64,000 nucleotides of DNA from positions 30,617,930 through 30,681,929 of the forward strand of contig NC_035443.2 of assembly GCF_002127325.2 (NCBI RefSeq), read 5' to 3'. The position numbers were made by a program, and so were the translations under genes. The notes below the pieces were generated by a model. That model was not told the origin of the DNA. It searched no databases and saw only the letters and a program-made list of their open reading frames with translations. This DNA comes from Helianthus annuus. Its lineage: Eukaryota > Streptophyta > Magnoliopsida > Asterales > Asteraceae. Shown here piece after piece: positions 22,178-33,644 of this stretch (position 1 is its first letter; the number at the start of each line of letters is the position of its first letter).

Positions 22178-25100
22178 TTATTGCCTCAACAACAGTTCCC
22201 TTATCTGCCATTTGAATTGCAATTCAAAAGTTAAGGCATCTGTATCATCATCATCCCTGCTAAGTGGTAGATCAAGGAGATCCTGCAAATCTTCAAGACT
22301 CAGGCCAAGAGCTTGTTCCCTTGTTAATTTCTTCACTTCGCCATCAGACCTGATCATAGTCAATACGTGGGTCTGTTTATCAGTTTTCCACTTTTGTACT
22401 TTTGAGCCTGATAGGTTTCTTGGGAGATTTTTATTTGTTGAGGAATTTGGTGATGCTGGCCTGTTCATGACTGGCTGAGCAGTACTTGCAGATTGTTCCA
22501 GTTCAGATTCTTCTTTCAACATTAGCATAATGCTCTTTTTCACAATGTCACTTCCGGCAATTAGATCTTGAACTGTTTCAGCACCCAACCGGTTTTGACT
22601 CCTTCTTTTGAAGAATGGCAGCACCAGTAGGAGCAGTGGTTCTCTTGACTTGCAGCTTTGGTGGTCTTTTTGAAACCTTTGCTTTGGAGTAATCAGGTTT
22701 TTGTGGAGCTGTTGGATCTTTCTTCCTAAGTTCCTCCAACCTTTTATAGGTGGCCCTGACCCTCGCTTCTCCCCACTTAGACACAGAGTTCTTTGACCCC
22801 TATTCAGCAATTATCAGCTCCTCTTTCATTCTCTTCAGCTCTAAGGCTTTGTCAGCTTCAACCTGTTTGAATTTTTCAGGGGGAGTCTGCTGGACATTAT
22901 CTTTGATCATTTCATGAATCCTGGCTACTTCTTTTTCAAGCTCAGGAATGGTCCAGTTTTTATACATGTGTTTCTCCCCCTTGTATTTCTTGTAGGTCAT
23001 GATATTTTCAATGTAGTCTTTTCTTAGGGTCTCATCTGCCCTTTCTGAAATTTGTTGACTAACATTTTTGTCAAATTGTTCCATTGATCTGACCTGTGTA
23101 AGGAGAAACTGATAGTTTTGCTGAAATTCCCTATCAGATTTCCCTTGTTTTTGTTAGCGATATCCTCTGCTTGTTTGGCTTTGATTTCCAAATATTCTTC
23201 AATGTTGTTTGGCCTGGGATATCCTCTAACTGAAGGCAAGATCCTTTTGGCAGGGTTGTCCTCATAGTAGAAAGATTTGATTTCATCTCTAACTGCTATG
23301 AGTTCTAAAGGAAACACAACACCTGCAGGAGGTAATGGCTTTTGAATTTGAGTTGAAGAGAAAGGAATGGGTTTTGAAACTGTGACAAGTGCTTGGGATT
23401 TTGAAGCTGTTGGTGGTGGTGATGGAGAATCATCATCTGATATGATAACCCTTCTCCTTTTTATTTTAGGAGAGGCAGATGATGTTTTGGGTGGATCAGT
23501 GGAAGTGATTTGAGTGGCAGTGGTTTGTGACTGACTAATAGCTGTTGAAACAACTGGTGTTTCAACCACTGTTGTCATTACAGCAGATGTTATAACATCT
23601 GGTGTCTTCTGGCAGGAAGTGATGGTAGAGATGTTGTTTTTGGTGGTGATAAGGCAGTGGTAGTGGTGTGTGTTGAAGTGGTGTGTGTTGAAGTGAGAGC
23701 AGTTGTTGTAACAACTGAGGTACCAGCAGATGTTGGTACAACAGAGGTTGCAACAGCTGTTTGGGTGGAGGTTTGATGTTGGTGGCTTTTGGATGATGGT
23801 TTTGGAGTATGCTTTTGAAAACTGGATGGTGTGGATTTGGGTTTCTTTACTTTTCTAGTAAGATTTCTTTTTGAAACAAGATTTTGATCATCCTTTTCAC
23901 CAGAACAACCCTGTTCATTCAGCTTCATGAAAGCTCTCTTCTCCTCATTCCACCTTGACAAATCCTTTGCCGCTCTATCCCTTTTTACACTTATGATACT
24001 ATCATCAAGTGCATTCTGGGTCACATCAACCTTCTTGCTTCCATCTGGCAAGGGAATTTCTCTGAGCATTGCATCTTTTTATGTATCAAGATATAGCCCA
24101 TTATCAATCCCTTTCTTTATCCACTCCTTAATTTTCTCCCCCTTTTTGGTATTATCTGAGGGGATTTCATCAATGAAGAGAACTGTCGGAGGAGCAGTGC
24201 CAGTGATTGTCAATAGATGGGCCTTGAGAGCCTTAATGTCATCCTTTGTATCTTTGTACCTAGACTCCATTACATTTTTGAGCTCTTGAACATGTTTTTC
24301 ATGCTGCTGCTCAGCCATCTGGTGTTGTTGGTGGAGAAATGGTTGAAAAAGATTCCAGAGCTCATTTGTAACATCTGCTGGTGGTGGAGCAGGTGCTTGA
24401 GGTGGAACAGCAGTGGATTGTACCATTTGAACTGTCAACAACTGATGCAGCATGTCTTTGATTTCTGCAACAGTGGTATCCAGTTTTTCAACTCTGTGCG
24501 TCAATTCTTGGTACTTTAAACCATCACTCAATTTAATGGGATCATCTGATTTCCCACTAGCAGTGGTTTTATCAGAAGTTGAGGTAGGGAGTATACTCCA
24601 AACATCAACAACTGATGCCCCTTTGTCTTGGTACTGGGTTCTTCTTCCTTCAACACTTGATAATCTTTTGATGGAACCAGTGGTTAATATAAACTCACTA
24701 GCAGATAACAGAGGTGTTATGGAAGGAATTGCCTCCAAGGAAGTCTTATTAATGTAACCACTGTCCAAGTGTAAACCTGTAGGTTCAACACTTGTAGTGG
24801 CTGCTTCACTTGGAATACCACCGAGAGTTACTTGTAACTCAAGGGGTGTAACCTCCTCAGGTTGTGTTGGTGGGTTAGCAAAGATTGATACATCAAGCCT
24901 AGTCTCATGTTGAGGTATTTTCTCATGAACAGGTGAGTGAGAAAGACTAGTTTGTGCTAGGTTCAAATCAATTGAATCCAACAGTAATTTGGTGTTTGGG
25001 GGAAATGGGGATGTGAAGGTAGGTTTAGAAAGCGGAATTGCCCCGGGTATTGGGCTGTGGATGATGGAAACAAGTGCTTCCAGAGCATCATGATGTGGTG

Positions 25101-25800
25101 ACCCTATGTGTACAACCTGTTCTTTTTGTGAAGAGACAGGAGGAGTTTCGGCTAAGGTTTGAGATATTTTTACCAACTGCTGTGAGGAAATAGCAGCAGT
25201 GGTTTGTGGTGACTTTTGTGCTGTCACAGGCAGTTGCTCTGGTATCTCATCCTCCAGAGTTGCCTTTTTGATGGGTATGGGGGGGGGGGGGGTTCTGATT
25301 TTTCTTTTTCTGTGGTTTTTTGATGATTTTAGGTGTGGGTTTCAAGGCAGTTGTTTGGCTACCTTGATCACCTTGAGCAGTGGGCTCAGCAGCAGATACC
25401 TGAGGAGCAGTGTTTGCTGCTAAAATCTGCTCAGGCACCTCTGCTTGTGTTTTGCAAGGTGTTGACATTCTTGTAAATGTTCCAGAAGTTAAGCTTTTTA
25501 TTTGAAAAGAGTCACCTTGATTTATTACCGCAATATCATTCTTACAGAATTCTTTCTCAAAATAGTAGCTTAAAAACCTTGGAAATAGTAAGAATGATTT
25601 TGTTTCAACATTTTTAACCAAATCATTGAAGATTACATTGGAATAGTTGAAATTTTCTCCTTGTAGAATAGCATATCCCAAGTTTTGAATCTTCAGTGGT
25701 ATTTCATTAAAAGAAGTGGTTTTATTTGAAACACACACGAGGAGGGTATGGAATAAAAATCTTGTTGCAGGAGGGAAGAAGCCTTTTTCTAAGGTATCTG
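22178..25800 (-). pseudogene. Third ORF of SIRE-type element, main part (env-like by position)
   Basis: Continues from 32653-33078 after the nested element. Pieces in order: 25738-25247, 25227-24079, 24069-23590, 23578-23024, 23084-22800, 22784-22578, and the C-terminus to 22178. Breaks I can place: a frameshift in a C run (plus-strand G run near 25279), an in-frame TAA at 24079, frameshifts near 23600, 23120 and 22590, and a stop near 22799. The protein starts with a globular region (TRFLFHTLLVCVSNKTTS), then a long Ser/Thr/Pro/Gln-rich part, then charged coiled-coil-like segments (EYLEIKAKQAEDIANKNKG, REQALGLSLEDLQDLLDL). No clear membrane segment is seen. SIRE elements carry an env-like ORF here, but no fusion or receptor function is shown. 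Confidence 0.7.
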
Positions 25801-27492
25801 ATGTGTGTAAAATGCAACATATAAATCACATTAATTAAGGCATAAAACTAACCCTTTTTAAGTACTAATGTTGGAAAAATAGTGTTTTTGTCTTTCTTTT
25901 GTATTTTCAGGATGAAATGAGCTCAAATTCACAAAAGAAGCAAAAAGACAACTAATTCTAGCATAAATACAAGAAAATGAATAAAAGTAGACTGCCCGGA
26001 CCCTCAACGGCATCCTCCAAGGCAAAGAAGAGAAAGCAGAAGACTGAACACGCCCCGTGTCTAGCGGACACGGGGCCGTGCCCAAGAAGCAGCATAAAAG
26101 ACAAACCTATAGAAGCTTCCATTGCCCACCACGGGGCCGTGTCCAGCGGGCACGGGGGCGTGGTGAAAGTACAGCAGGCGCATTAATTGTAATTGCGAAT
26201 TACAATTAATGAGGAGAGAGAGTGTCAGACGGGCACGGGGGCGTGTCCAGCGGACACGGGGCCGTGCCCAGCCTTCTGTTCAGCCTATAAATAGGAGTGC
26301 TTGGTTTCATTCCATCTCATCCCTTGGCACACCACCTCTCTCACACTTCATCCACCACCCACCACCACCATAATACCATCATCCACCACCATCATCCACT
26401 GTCCATCGTAGAGTGTGTGAGTCGTCTCGGGATCCAAGATTGATCGTAAGAGTTCTTGACAATCAAGGCCATGTTTGCCTACGTCTCTTACATCACTTGG
26501 TGAAGACAAGTGTTTAGTATAATACTTTTTATTTTTAATCTTTTGCACTTTTTATTTGGTTTTGTATTATTGACTTTAATAACTAGTTACTTATGTTGAA
26601 GGTGATCTTTCCTTATCGTTTGTCCGTGGTGTCTTGGCGTTATTTTACTGTCTATATAAAATAAAAGATTTTCACCATTCATATCTCCACGGTCTATATG
26701 GAGGTATGTTGGCTACCTGGTCGGGAGTTAAGGGAACGGTTTGGTAAGGGTCTTGCCCTTGTTCAGCGTTTAGAGGTCCTGCTTGGGACCTGGGTCAAAT
26801 TTAGTAGGATCTCCTTCAATGCCCATAGGTATTGGATGGCGGGGATCCAAACTCTTTGACCCCCTCATAAGTTAACTACTATTAATACTATAACCCGGCT
26901 ATTTAGGACTGTATCCCTGCTAACTCAGACTACTTAGCCGAGGGTAATGTCACCGCCGAAAGCGGGGCCTACCACAATTTGCATTAATAACTTAATTCAT
27001 TATCTTTCAATAATCCGACCCTTTAGGATTGTATCCTTGCTGACTCAAACTACTGGGTTGAGGGTAACGTCGACTTCAAAAGAGGGGCCTACTACAATAA
27101 CTAAGATAATCTCTTAAACAAGTGCAAAAGTGCGAAAATAATTAAAGGTTATACTAATACACGTGTCGGATCCAAGTGATTCATCTTGTCTATCTGTTTT
27201 TATTTTATTTTATTTTTCAGCATTTAGTTAGTTTTTATTTTCTTAGATTAAAACATTTTTTCTCACTTTTTGATTTGATTAGACGTTGAGGATAAACCGG
27301 TATTAAAAGCTCTTGTGTCCTTGGACGACCTCGGTATCTTACCAACACTATACTACGTCCACGATGGGTGCACTTGCCCATATGTGTGTTTAGTGTTAGT
27401 GAATATCGTGTTTTATAAATTTAAAACTTGGCTAAAAGTGTAAAAAGGGGCTTAAATATACATCAAAAATATATTACACTACACGCGCATCA
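25801..27492 (+). repeat. 5' LTR of Tat-like element (1,692 bp)
   Basis: TGATGTGTGT...CGCGCATCA. Carries three paired GC modules (26050-26090, 26132-26163, 26232-26272), an inverted repeat ATTAATTGTAATTGCGAATTACAATTAAT split around GCG at 26183-26211, and CCACCA runs at 26350-26400. Confidence 0.95.
26286..26294 (+). promoter_or_regulatory. TATA box in Tat-like LTR
   Basis: TATAAATAG directly after the third paired GC module; same site at 31439-31447 in the 3' LTR. Confidence 0.65.
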
Positions 27493-27498
27493 AGTTTT

Positions 27499-27516
27499 TG
27501 GCGCCGTTGCCGGGGA
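27499..27516 (+). other. Primer binding site (tRNA-Asp type) of Tat-like element
   Basis: TGGCGCCGTTGCCGGGGA six bases after the 5' LTR, standard for Tat/Athila elements. Confidence 0.93.
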
Positions 27517-27803
27517 CACAAGGATTTTAAGGAAGTTAGGAATCAACGGCCTAATCATATTTTTATTTTTTCCTTTTAATTTTTAGGATTTTTCTTAGTT
27601 TTTCAGCTTCTGCAGAGCTCAGCACGGGGCCGTGCCTGCTGAACACGCCCCCGTGCTCAATCATTGGAACTGGCAATCCTGTTTTAAGTCAGACAGTAAG
27701 CTGAACACGGGGCCGTGTCCACTCAACACGCCCCCGTGCCCAAGATTCTCTTACTGAAAACAGAACCATTAGATCCCGGCGGTTGGTAATTTCTGACACA
27801 AAC

Positions 27804-28694
27804 ATGAGTGATAGTAATTCTTTTTACTTTCGGCACTCTTATGGTATGTGGTGTCGATTATGTGGAGGCGAACATGAGGAATTAAAATGTTATTTTCTCA
27901 ATTATAGGCCCCACTATATAGACCCACCGATTCCTTGTAACCTTAAGAGGGGCGAAAGTAAAAATAAGCACTATCTCTCCCTCGAATGCGCCCAGCCAGA
28001 TATTCTAGGAGAAATGCTCCTTGACGAGTTATTTCAACTAGAAGAACTAATTCTCAATTGGTCAAAAGAACTTAGGAAGGATTTTATTGATCCGCCCCAA
28101 GATGATGACCATAAGGAAATGTTGGAACCGCATTCCGACAACCTCGTTGCTCCCGAAAATACCTTCATACCTAGAAAAGACTTGGACGATAGTCGTCCCT
28201 GTGCCGATTGTGCCGTGAAGGACTCCCCATCGACTTCGTTCGATGCATACATAGACCTGAGCGATTCGGCATACACCTTCTTTAACGAGAGCCCGGAAAA
28301 GGGTTGGACTTGTCCACCTAGAATGAAAATAGGAATTACCCTCACCGATAACCTCTTGCGTTCTCGCCTTAGTATAGGACAATTAAGGTATCTTAGGCAC
28401 TTTGGGGTTGTTCCAACAAATCAAGAACCACCCGATATAAATAAGCTCCTTAGGAGCAACAAACTTCATAAAACAGCTTCCCGACACGGGGCCGTGTCCG
28501 GCCAACACGCCCCCGTGTTCATTAAAAGATTCCCTTCTGATCAGAACGTCAGAATACGGACAAACTATGTCAGAATTCCATCTGCACACGGGGCCGTGTC
28601 CAGCGAACACGGGGCCGTGTCCAGAAAGCTGTCGTTTTCTATAAATGCAGCCAAGAATTCTGCACATTTGGACCAACTTGGGACAGAGATTTGA
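27804..28694 (+). CDS. Unidentified ORF of Tat-like element with zinc-knuckle-like motif
   Basis: I do not recognise this protein. The first ATG is at 27804; the frame is open upstream to 27783 without one. Near the N-terminus it has CRLCGGEHEELKC (C-x2-C-x3-H-x4-C), which could bind zinc or nucleic acid. The middle is acidic (DELFQLEELI, PQDDDHKEML) with LRYLRHFGVVPT. The last 80 residues are translated from two GC modules, so the C-terminus grew from repeat sequence. It holds the place of gag after the primer site, but no Gag domain is clear. It may be a Gag-like packaging protein or an unrelated Tat ORF. Confidence 0.6.
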   Translation: MSDSNSFYFRHSYGMWCRLCGGEHEELKCYFLNYRPHYIDPPIPCNLKRGESKNKHYLSLECAQPDILGEMLLDELFQLEELILNWSKELRKDFIDPPQDDDHKEMLEPHSDNLVAPENTFIPRKDLDDSRPCADCAVKDSPSTSFDAYIDLSDSAYTFFNESPEKGWTCPPRMKIGITLTDNLLRSRLSIGQLRYLRHFGVVPTNQEPPDINKLLRSNKLHKTASRHGAVSGQHAPVFIKRFPSDQNVRIRTNYVRIPSAHGAVSSEHGAVSRKLSFSINAAKNSAHLDQLGTEI

Positions 28695-29016
28695 AGGAAT
28701 CTTCTCTCAAACAATCCTAATTGACCGTATTAACGATCTTACGATGGGACTCGAAAGTAGCTTTCAAGAAATTAACCTTTTGCACCAAAGGTTAAACATT
28801 CTTGTAGCACCTCCAATGGAACCAGTCCTTCCACAACAGGACTGGAACTTGGCACTCGGGGTTAACAACCCTACCGGGTGGGAAGACTTTCCCGCGGAAC
28901 CTCCCATGGAACACCCACAAGAAATTCCAGCGGAAGTCGAGACTCCTCAAACTAATGCAAATGAGCCCTCTTTTCTCCTTCCAAGGGAGGTGGAGGAGTG
29001 GCTCGCCGACATATGA
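28645..29016 (+). CDS. Second unidentified ORF of Tat-like element
   Basis: 123 codons overlapping the previous ORF by 50 bases in another frame. It reads like the continuation of one protein after a frameshift: helical IDRINDLTMGLESSFQEINL, then a Pro/Glu-rich tail ending LPREVEEWLADI. Function unknown. Confidence 0.45.
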   Translation: MQPRILHIWTNLGQRFEGIFSQTILIDRINDLTMGLESSFQEINLLHQRLNILVAPPMEPVLPQQDWNLALGVNNPTGWEDFPAEPPMEHPQEIPAEVETPQTNANEPSFLLPREVEEWLADI

Positions 29017-30303
29017 GGAGGACCACGCCCGGAAGAAGGAGTTTCTAAAAGCCTTATATAACCAAGATCAATAGCTTCTTGGAAATTTTGCTAATTAAAA
29101 TAAAACATAGGGCTAGAACTCCACGACTTAATATTTATGTAATTTTTTTATTTAGTCTTTATGTAATGTTTCTCTATGTTTGCAATGATATGATGGTTTC
29201 TAAGATTGGTGGTTATTAATGAATAAAACACACTCATGGTGGTAATGGATGAAAAAGGGAACGAGAAAAATGGACCCATGCACGAAGAACAGAGCAACCC
29301 GACACAAATCTCCATCACAGAAGGCTCAACACGGGCCGTGCCCAACCAACACGACCCCGTGCTGAGCCACCTGCAGAAAAACACCCAGTTCAGGTAACTG
29401 GACACGGGCCGTGTTCAGCGGACACGCCCCCGTGTCCAGGCTTCTGTCTTAATTCTTTAATTTCTGTTACTGGCACCTGACCACGGGGCCGTGCCCGGTC
29501 ACCACGGGGCCGTGTCCAGGATGCCAGTAACATAAATCTTTGTTTTTTAACCCACTTTTACACATTCTAATCAACCGAAAATATTATTTTTGGACACATT
29601 GAGGACAATGTGTAATTTAAGTGTGGGGGGGATGCTAAAACCTTGAATTTTGCAAATCCTAAATACAAGCCTTACACAAAACTCTATTGGAACCGCTAAA
29701 CACCCCAAATTTTTTTTCAAAAACTTTTCGTTTTTTTTACTATTTGCTTGTCTTGGTTTAATTTGCGAATAACAAGTTCTAAAAAGGTTATATTTTTACA
29801 AATTTACAACCGATAGCGTCGTGATAATAAAGAACCAATATAAGAAAATTACGAAACGGCATAACAAGTCTAGTTAAAAATTCGATTATATATACTTGAT
29901 CACATTAAAAACCCATTCCCACAAAAGTGAGTTTTGAGCCTTTATTGAGCATACAAATATACATCTTTAGACTAAATGCTCATTTTTCGTTTCTTGTGTG
30001 AATAGCCGCTTGGTTCTTACAACTCTAGAACTTGCCACGACGATACATTCCCGGTCCTTACCAACTTAAACCCAAGTAAGTAAGTGATGGAGGCATTAGG
30101 ACTAACCATATTTTTCTTTCTACACCATTATTTTTTATTTTTTTTACCACCTACCCAAAATCCCCCTAGTTAGCCCCTTTGAGCCTGAACCTTTCATTTC
30201 ATTACCCTAAAACCTTTTCACCCACCAAAAACCTTTTTATTTTTCACCCTTTATTTTAGTAACAAGCTCGGTTTTTCGTAAGCTCGCTATTTTATGTGAC
30301 TCT

Positions 30304-30353
<50 letters not shown>

Positions 30354-30926
30354 TGATGAAGTCAAAAACAAACAAAATCCATATAAAAGCTTGTTTGTAG
30401 AAATACTTCAAAATAAAAAGTCACTAAAAACAAGGTATGTCACGAAAACCGACGCTTTTTACGATTTTCGCCCTTTTACTAACCACTAACCCAACCACCC
30501 ACCTTTAACCCAAGCCTAACCCTTCACCAAAAAAAGTCCTCTTGATATTTACAAGGGTAAAAAGTTAAAAAGGAGGAGGATTGATTGCTTGGCAAGCCTA
30601 TGGAAGGCGTAAGTTCCATGCCGCTCTCGAGTGATTCACTAAAAATTACACCTTCGGCCGAGTGTTGAGTGATCTCCCGTGAGGTATGTGAACTTGTATA
30701 TAAATGGAATTTTAATAAGGCATGCTATGCCCGAATAAGTAATTTATCTTATGAAACGTTCTAAATAAATCATAACGAATAGGATTGTAAATAAATAAAA
30801 ATAAAACTTACAAAGATCTTGTATTCCCGACACTCTAGGACAAGCCAAAAACCTTCTCTTCTACCTATTCCATTTGGGAGTGTAAGCCACATTTAAAGAG
30901 TTTTGCTTAAGGACAAGCAAAAGTTC
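29017..30926. other. Tat-like noncoding 3' region
   Basis: No supported gene. Holds GC modules to 29520, a decoy polypurine tract AAGTGTGGGGGGGAT at 29619, AT-rich DNA, a TA microsatellite at 30307-30350, and the ACAATGTGTAATTTAAGTGT signature common in Tat elements. Confidence 0.7.
30307..30350. repeat. TA microsatellite
   Basis: Pure (AT)n run within the Tat-like 3' region. Confidence 0.95.
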
Positions 30927-30940
30927 AAGTGTGGGGGTAT
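30927..30940 (+). promoter_or_regulatory. Polypurine tract of Tat-like element
   Basis: AAGTGTGGGGGTAT, one base before the TGATGTGTG start of the 3' LTR. Confidence 0.85.
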
Positions 30941-30941
30941 T

Positions 30942-32647
30942 TGATGTGTGTAAAATGCAACATATAAATCACATCAATTAAGGCATAAAACTAACCCTTT
31001 TTAAGTACTAATGTTGGAAAAAGAGTGTTTTTGTCTTTCTTTTGTATTTTCAGGATGAAATGAGCTCAAATTCACAAAAGAAGCAAAAAGACAACTAATT
31101 CTAGCATAAATACAAGAAAAGGAATAAAAGTAGACTGCCCGGACCCTCAACGGCATCCTCCAAGGCAAAGAAGAGAAAGCAGAAGACTGAACACGCCCCG
31201 TGTCCAGTGGACACGGGGTCGTGCCCAAGAAGCAGCATAAAAGACAAACCTATAGAAGCTTCCATTGCCCACCATGGGGCCGTGTCCAGCGGGCACGGGG
31301 GCGTGGTGAAAGTACAGCAGGCGCATTAATTGTAATTGCGAATTACAATTAATGAGGAGAGAGAGTGTCAGACGGGCACGGGGGCGTGTCCAGCGGACAC
31401 GGGGCCGTGCCCAGCCTTCTGTTCAGCCTATAAATAGGAGTGCTTGGTTTCATTCCATCTCATCCCTTGGCACACCACCTCTCTCACACTTCATCCACCA
31501 CCCACCACCACCATAATACCATCATCCACCACCATCATCCACTGTCCATCGTAGAGTGTGTGAGTCGTCTCGGGATCCAAGATTGATCGTAAGAGTTCTT
31601 GACAATCAAGGCCATGTTTGCCTACGTCTCTTACATCACTTGGTGAAGACAAGTGTTTAGTATAATACTTTTTATTTTTAATCTTTTGCACTTTTTATTT
31701 GGTTTTGTATTATTGACTTTAATAACTAGTTACTTATGTTGAAGGTGATCTTTGCTTATCGTTTGTCCGTGGTGTCTTGGCGTTATTTTACTGTCTATAT
31801 AAAATAAAAGATTTTCACCATTCATATCTCCACGGTCTATATGGAGGTATGTTGGCTACCTGGTCGGGGGTTAAGGGAATGGTTTGGTAAGGGTCTTGCC
31901 CTTGTTCAGCGTTTAGAGGTCCTGCTTGGGACCTGGGTCAAATTTAGTAGGATCTCCTTCAATGCCCATAGGTATTGGATGGCGGGGATCCAAACTCTTT
32001 GACCCCCTCATAAGTTAACTACTATTAATACTATAACCCGGCTATTTAGGACTGTATCCCTGCTGACTCAGACTACTTAGCCGAGGGTAACGTCACCGCC
32101 GAAAGCGGGGCCTACCACAATTTGCATTAATAACTTAATTCATTATCTTTCAATAATCCGACCCTTTAGGATTGTATCCTTGCTGACTCAAACTACTGGG
32201 TTGAGGGTAACGTCGCCTTCAAAAGAGGGGCCTACTACAATAACTAAGATAATCTCTTAAACAAGTGCAAAAGTACGAAAATAATCAAAGGTTATACTAA
32301 TACACGTGTCGGATCCAAGTGATTCATCTTGTCTATCTGTTTTTATTTTATTTTATTTTTCAGCATTTAGTTAGTTTTTATTTTCTTAGATTAAAACATT
32401 TTTTTCTCACTTTTTGATTTGATTAGACGTTGAGGATAAACCGGTATTAAAAGCTCTTGTGTCCTTGGACGACCTCGGTATCTTACCAACACTATACTAC
32501 GTCCACGATGGGTGCACTTGCCCATATGTGTGTTTAGTGTTAGTGAATATCGTGTTTTATAAATTTAAAACTTGGCTAAAAGTGTAAAAAGGGGCTTAAA
32601 TATACATCAAAAATATATTACACTAATATTACACTACACGCGCATCA
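30942..32647 (+). repeat. 3' LTR of Tat-like element (1,706 bp)
   Basis: Near-identical to 25801-27492; differs by about 15 substitutions and an 11-bp duplication (ACACTAATATT) near 32622. Confidence 0.95.
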
Positions 32648-32652
32648 GTATC

Positions 32653-33078
32653 CCTCTTCATCATTGTGTCTGCATACCCTCGCTCAATGAAGTCAATTTT
32701 TAACTCGTTTTTAGGGAAAGAATCTGTACCTTCCTGATTAGCGAGCTGAAAGACCTCAGATATGGATTGCGGTGTTATTCGGACTGCTTTCTTCTACAGA
32801 GTAGAGTTAATGGCTATGACATTTTCACCTTGTTTTTCAAGAGTACAATTTTTCCAAAACTCTCTCTGAGTTTGCAGGTAAATGGGTGCATCAACGGTTA
32901 ACAAAGTTTTATACTTTGATGCGTTGATCATATCGAGAATGGAATCAAATGTATCGATGTGGCCGGGTTTTATGAGAAGACCCAGTAGATTATGAGACGG
33001 TTTGTATGGGATTTATGTGGAGGTAGCCTTTTGAGAGGCCCCTTTGGAAGATTTTGCGGATGATTTCGATTTTGTCAT
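32653..33078 (-). pseudogene. Third ORF of SIRE-type element, N-terminal part
   Basis: ATG at 33076-33078 opens MTKSKSSAKSSKGASQKATS, then a TAA; the same frame continues (SHNLLGLLIKPGHIDTFDSI, then ISEVFQLANQEGTDSFPKNE) with one more stop, up to the Tat-like insertion at 32653. It continues at 25800. The start lies 567 bases after the pol stop, so it probably needs its own expression route. Confidence 0.6.
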
Positions 33079-33644
33079 TTTGAAGATGAGGATCAAAAAG
33101 GATTTTGTGAAGAAATTTGATGGAATGGATTGGAAACTGCTTTGAGAAGAGAATTTTTAAGAATTCAATTCGACAGTGAAACCCTGTTTGGGCTTTGAAA
33201 AGGGGTTTTATGGAGGAAAAGTGAATGCTGACATGGCAGCGGTTACAAAAGGTCTGACCACTAAGTACTGTCCGCATGCCATCCCCTGGTGAAGTGAAGG
33301 ACAGTACTTTTGAACAGTACAGTTTGTGAAAACAACTGGTGAAGACAGTAGTTGTAATGGTAATGGAGGACAGTGGATGCTTTTCACTATCAGTAGATAG
33401 CTCAGCAGTGGATGCAACACTGATTATGACCATCAGTGGTTAGCAAAGGAAAATGAGAACAGGGGATGACTTTCAGCAGTGGACAGACTTTTGTAGTAGC
33501 ACAGACTTTTGAACCCATCAGTGGTTATGGCAGACTTTTAGGATTTTAATGAAAAATTCATTTTTAGCTATTTTTAAGGATGGATTTTTGATTTTCTGAA
33601 AACATTTTAATGCTTTTATTCATAGAAAAACAGGATTTTGCCTG
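33079..33644. other. SIRE pol to third-ORF spacer
   Basis: Noncoding; rich in CAGTGG/GCAGTGGAT repeats at 33310-33530. The minus-strand ORF 32990-33433 crosses it but has no family resemblance. Confidence 0.55.

Larger units (their letters stand above)
27617..29520. repeat. Seven internal paired CACGGGGCCGTG/CACGCCCCCGTG modules
   Basis: Pairs lie near 27624, 27704, 28486, 28585, 29328, 29402 and 29480. Each pair is two 12-base near-palindromes (arms CACG/CGTG) separated by about 7-12 bases, usually YCCAGCGRA or similar. Two pairs fall inside the ORF and are translated as HGAVSGQHAPV and HGAVSSEHGAV; the others are untranslated. Three further pairs lie in each LTR. Confidence 0.93.
25801..32647 (+). 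mobile_element. Non-autonomous Tat-like Ty3 element, TSD GTATC
   Basis: LTRs 25801-27492 and 30942-32647, primer site TGGCGCCGTTGCCGGGGA, polypurine tract AAGTGTGGGGGTAT, and GTATC duplicated at 25796-25800 and 32648-32652. It is 6,847 bp, in opposite orientation to its SIRE host. Internal DNA holds one or two unidentified ORFs and no protease, RT or integrase, so it must be mobilised in trans. Thirteen paired CACGGGG-type modules run through LTRs and interior. About 15 substitutions and an 11-bp indel separate the LTRs. Confidence 0.93.

Noticed and set aside
25279..25291. G run as a G-quadruplex signal
   Set aside because: A single uninterrupted run in a Pro-rich coding stretch; better explained as a homopolymer that caused a frameshift.
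22178..25800. Host gene coding for a Ser/Thr-rich protein
   Set aside because: It lies between pol and the 3' LTR of the SIRE element on the same strand and is interrupted by stops.
29619..29632. Polypurine tract marking the 3' LTR
   Set aside because: No LTR starts after it; the LTR at 30942 has its own tract. Tat elements often hold such decoys.
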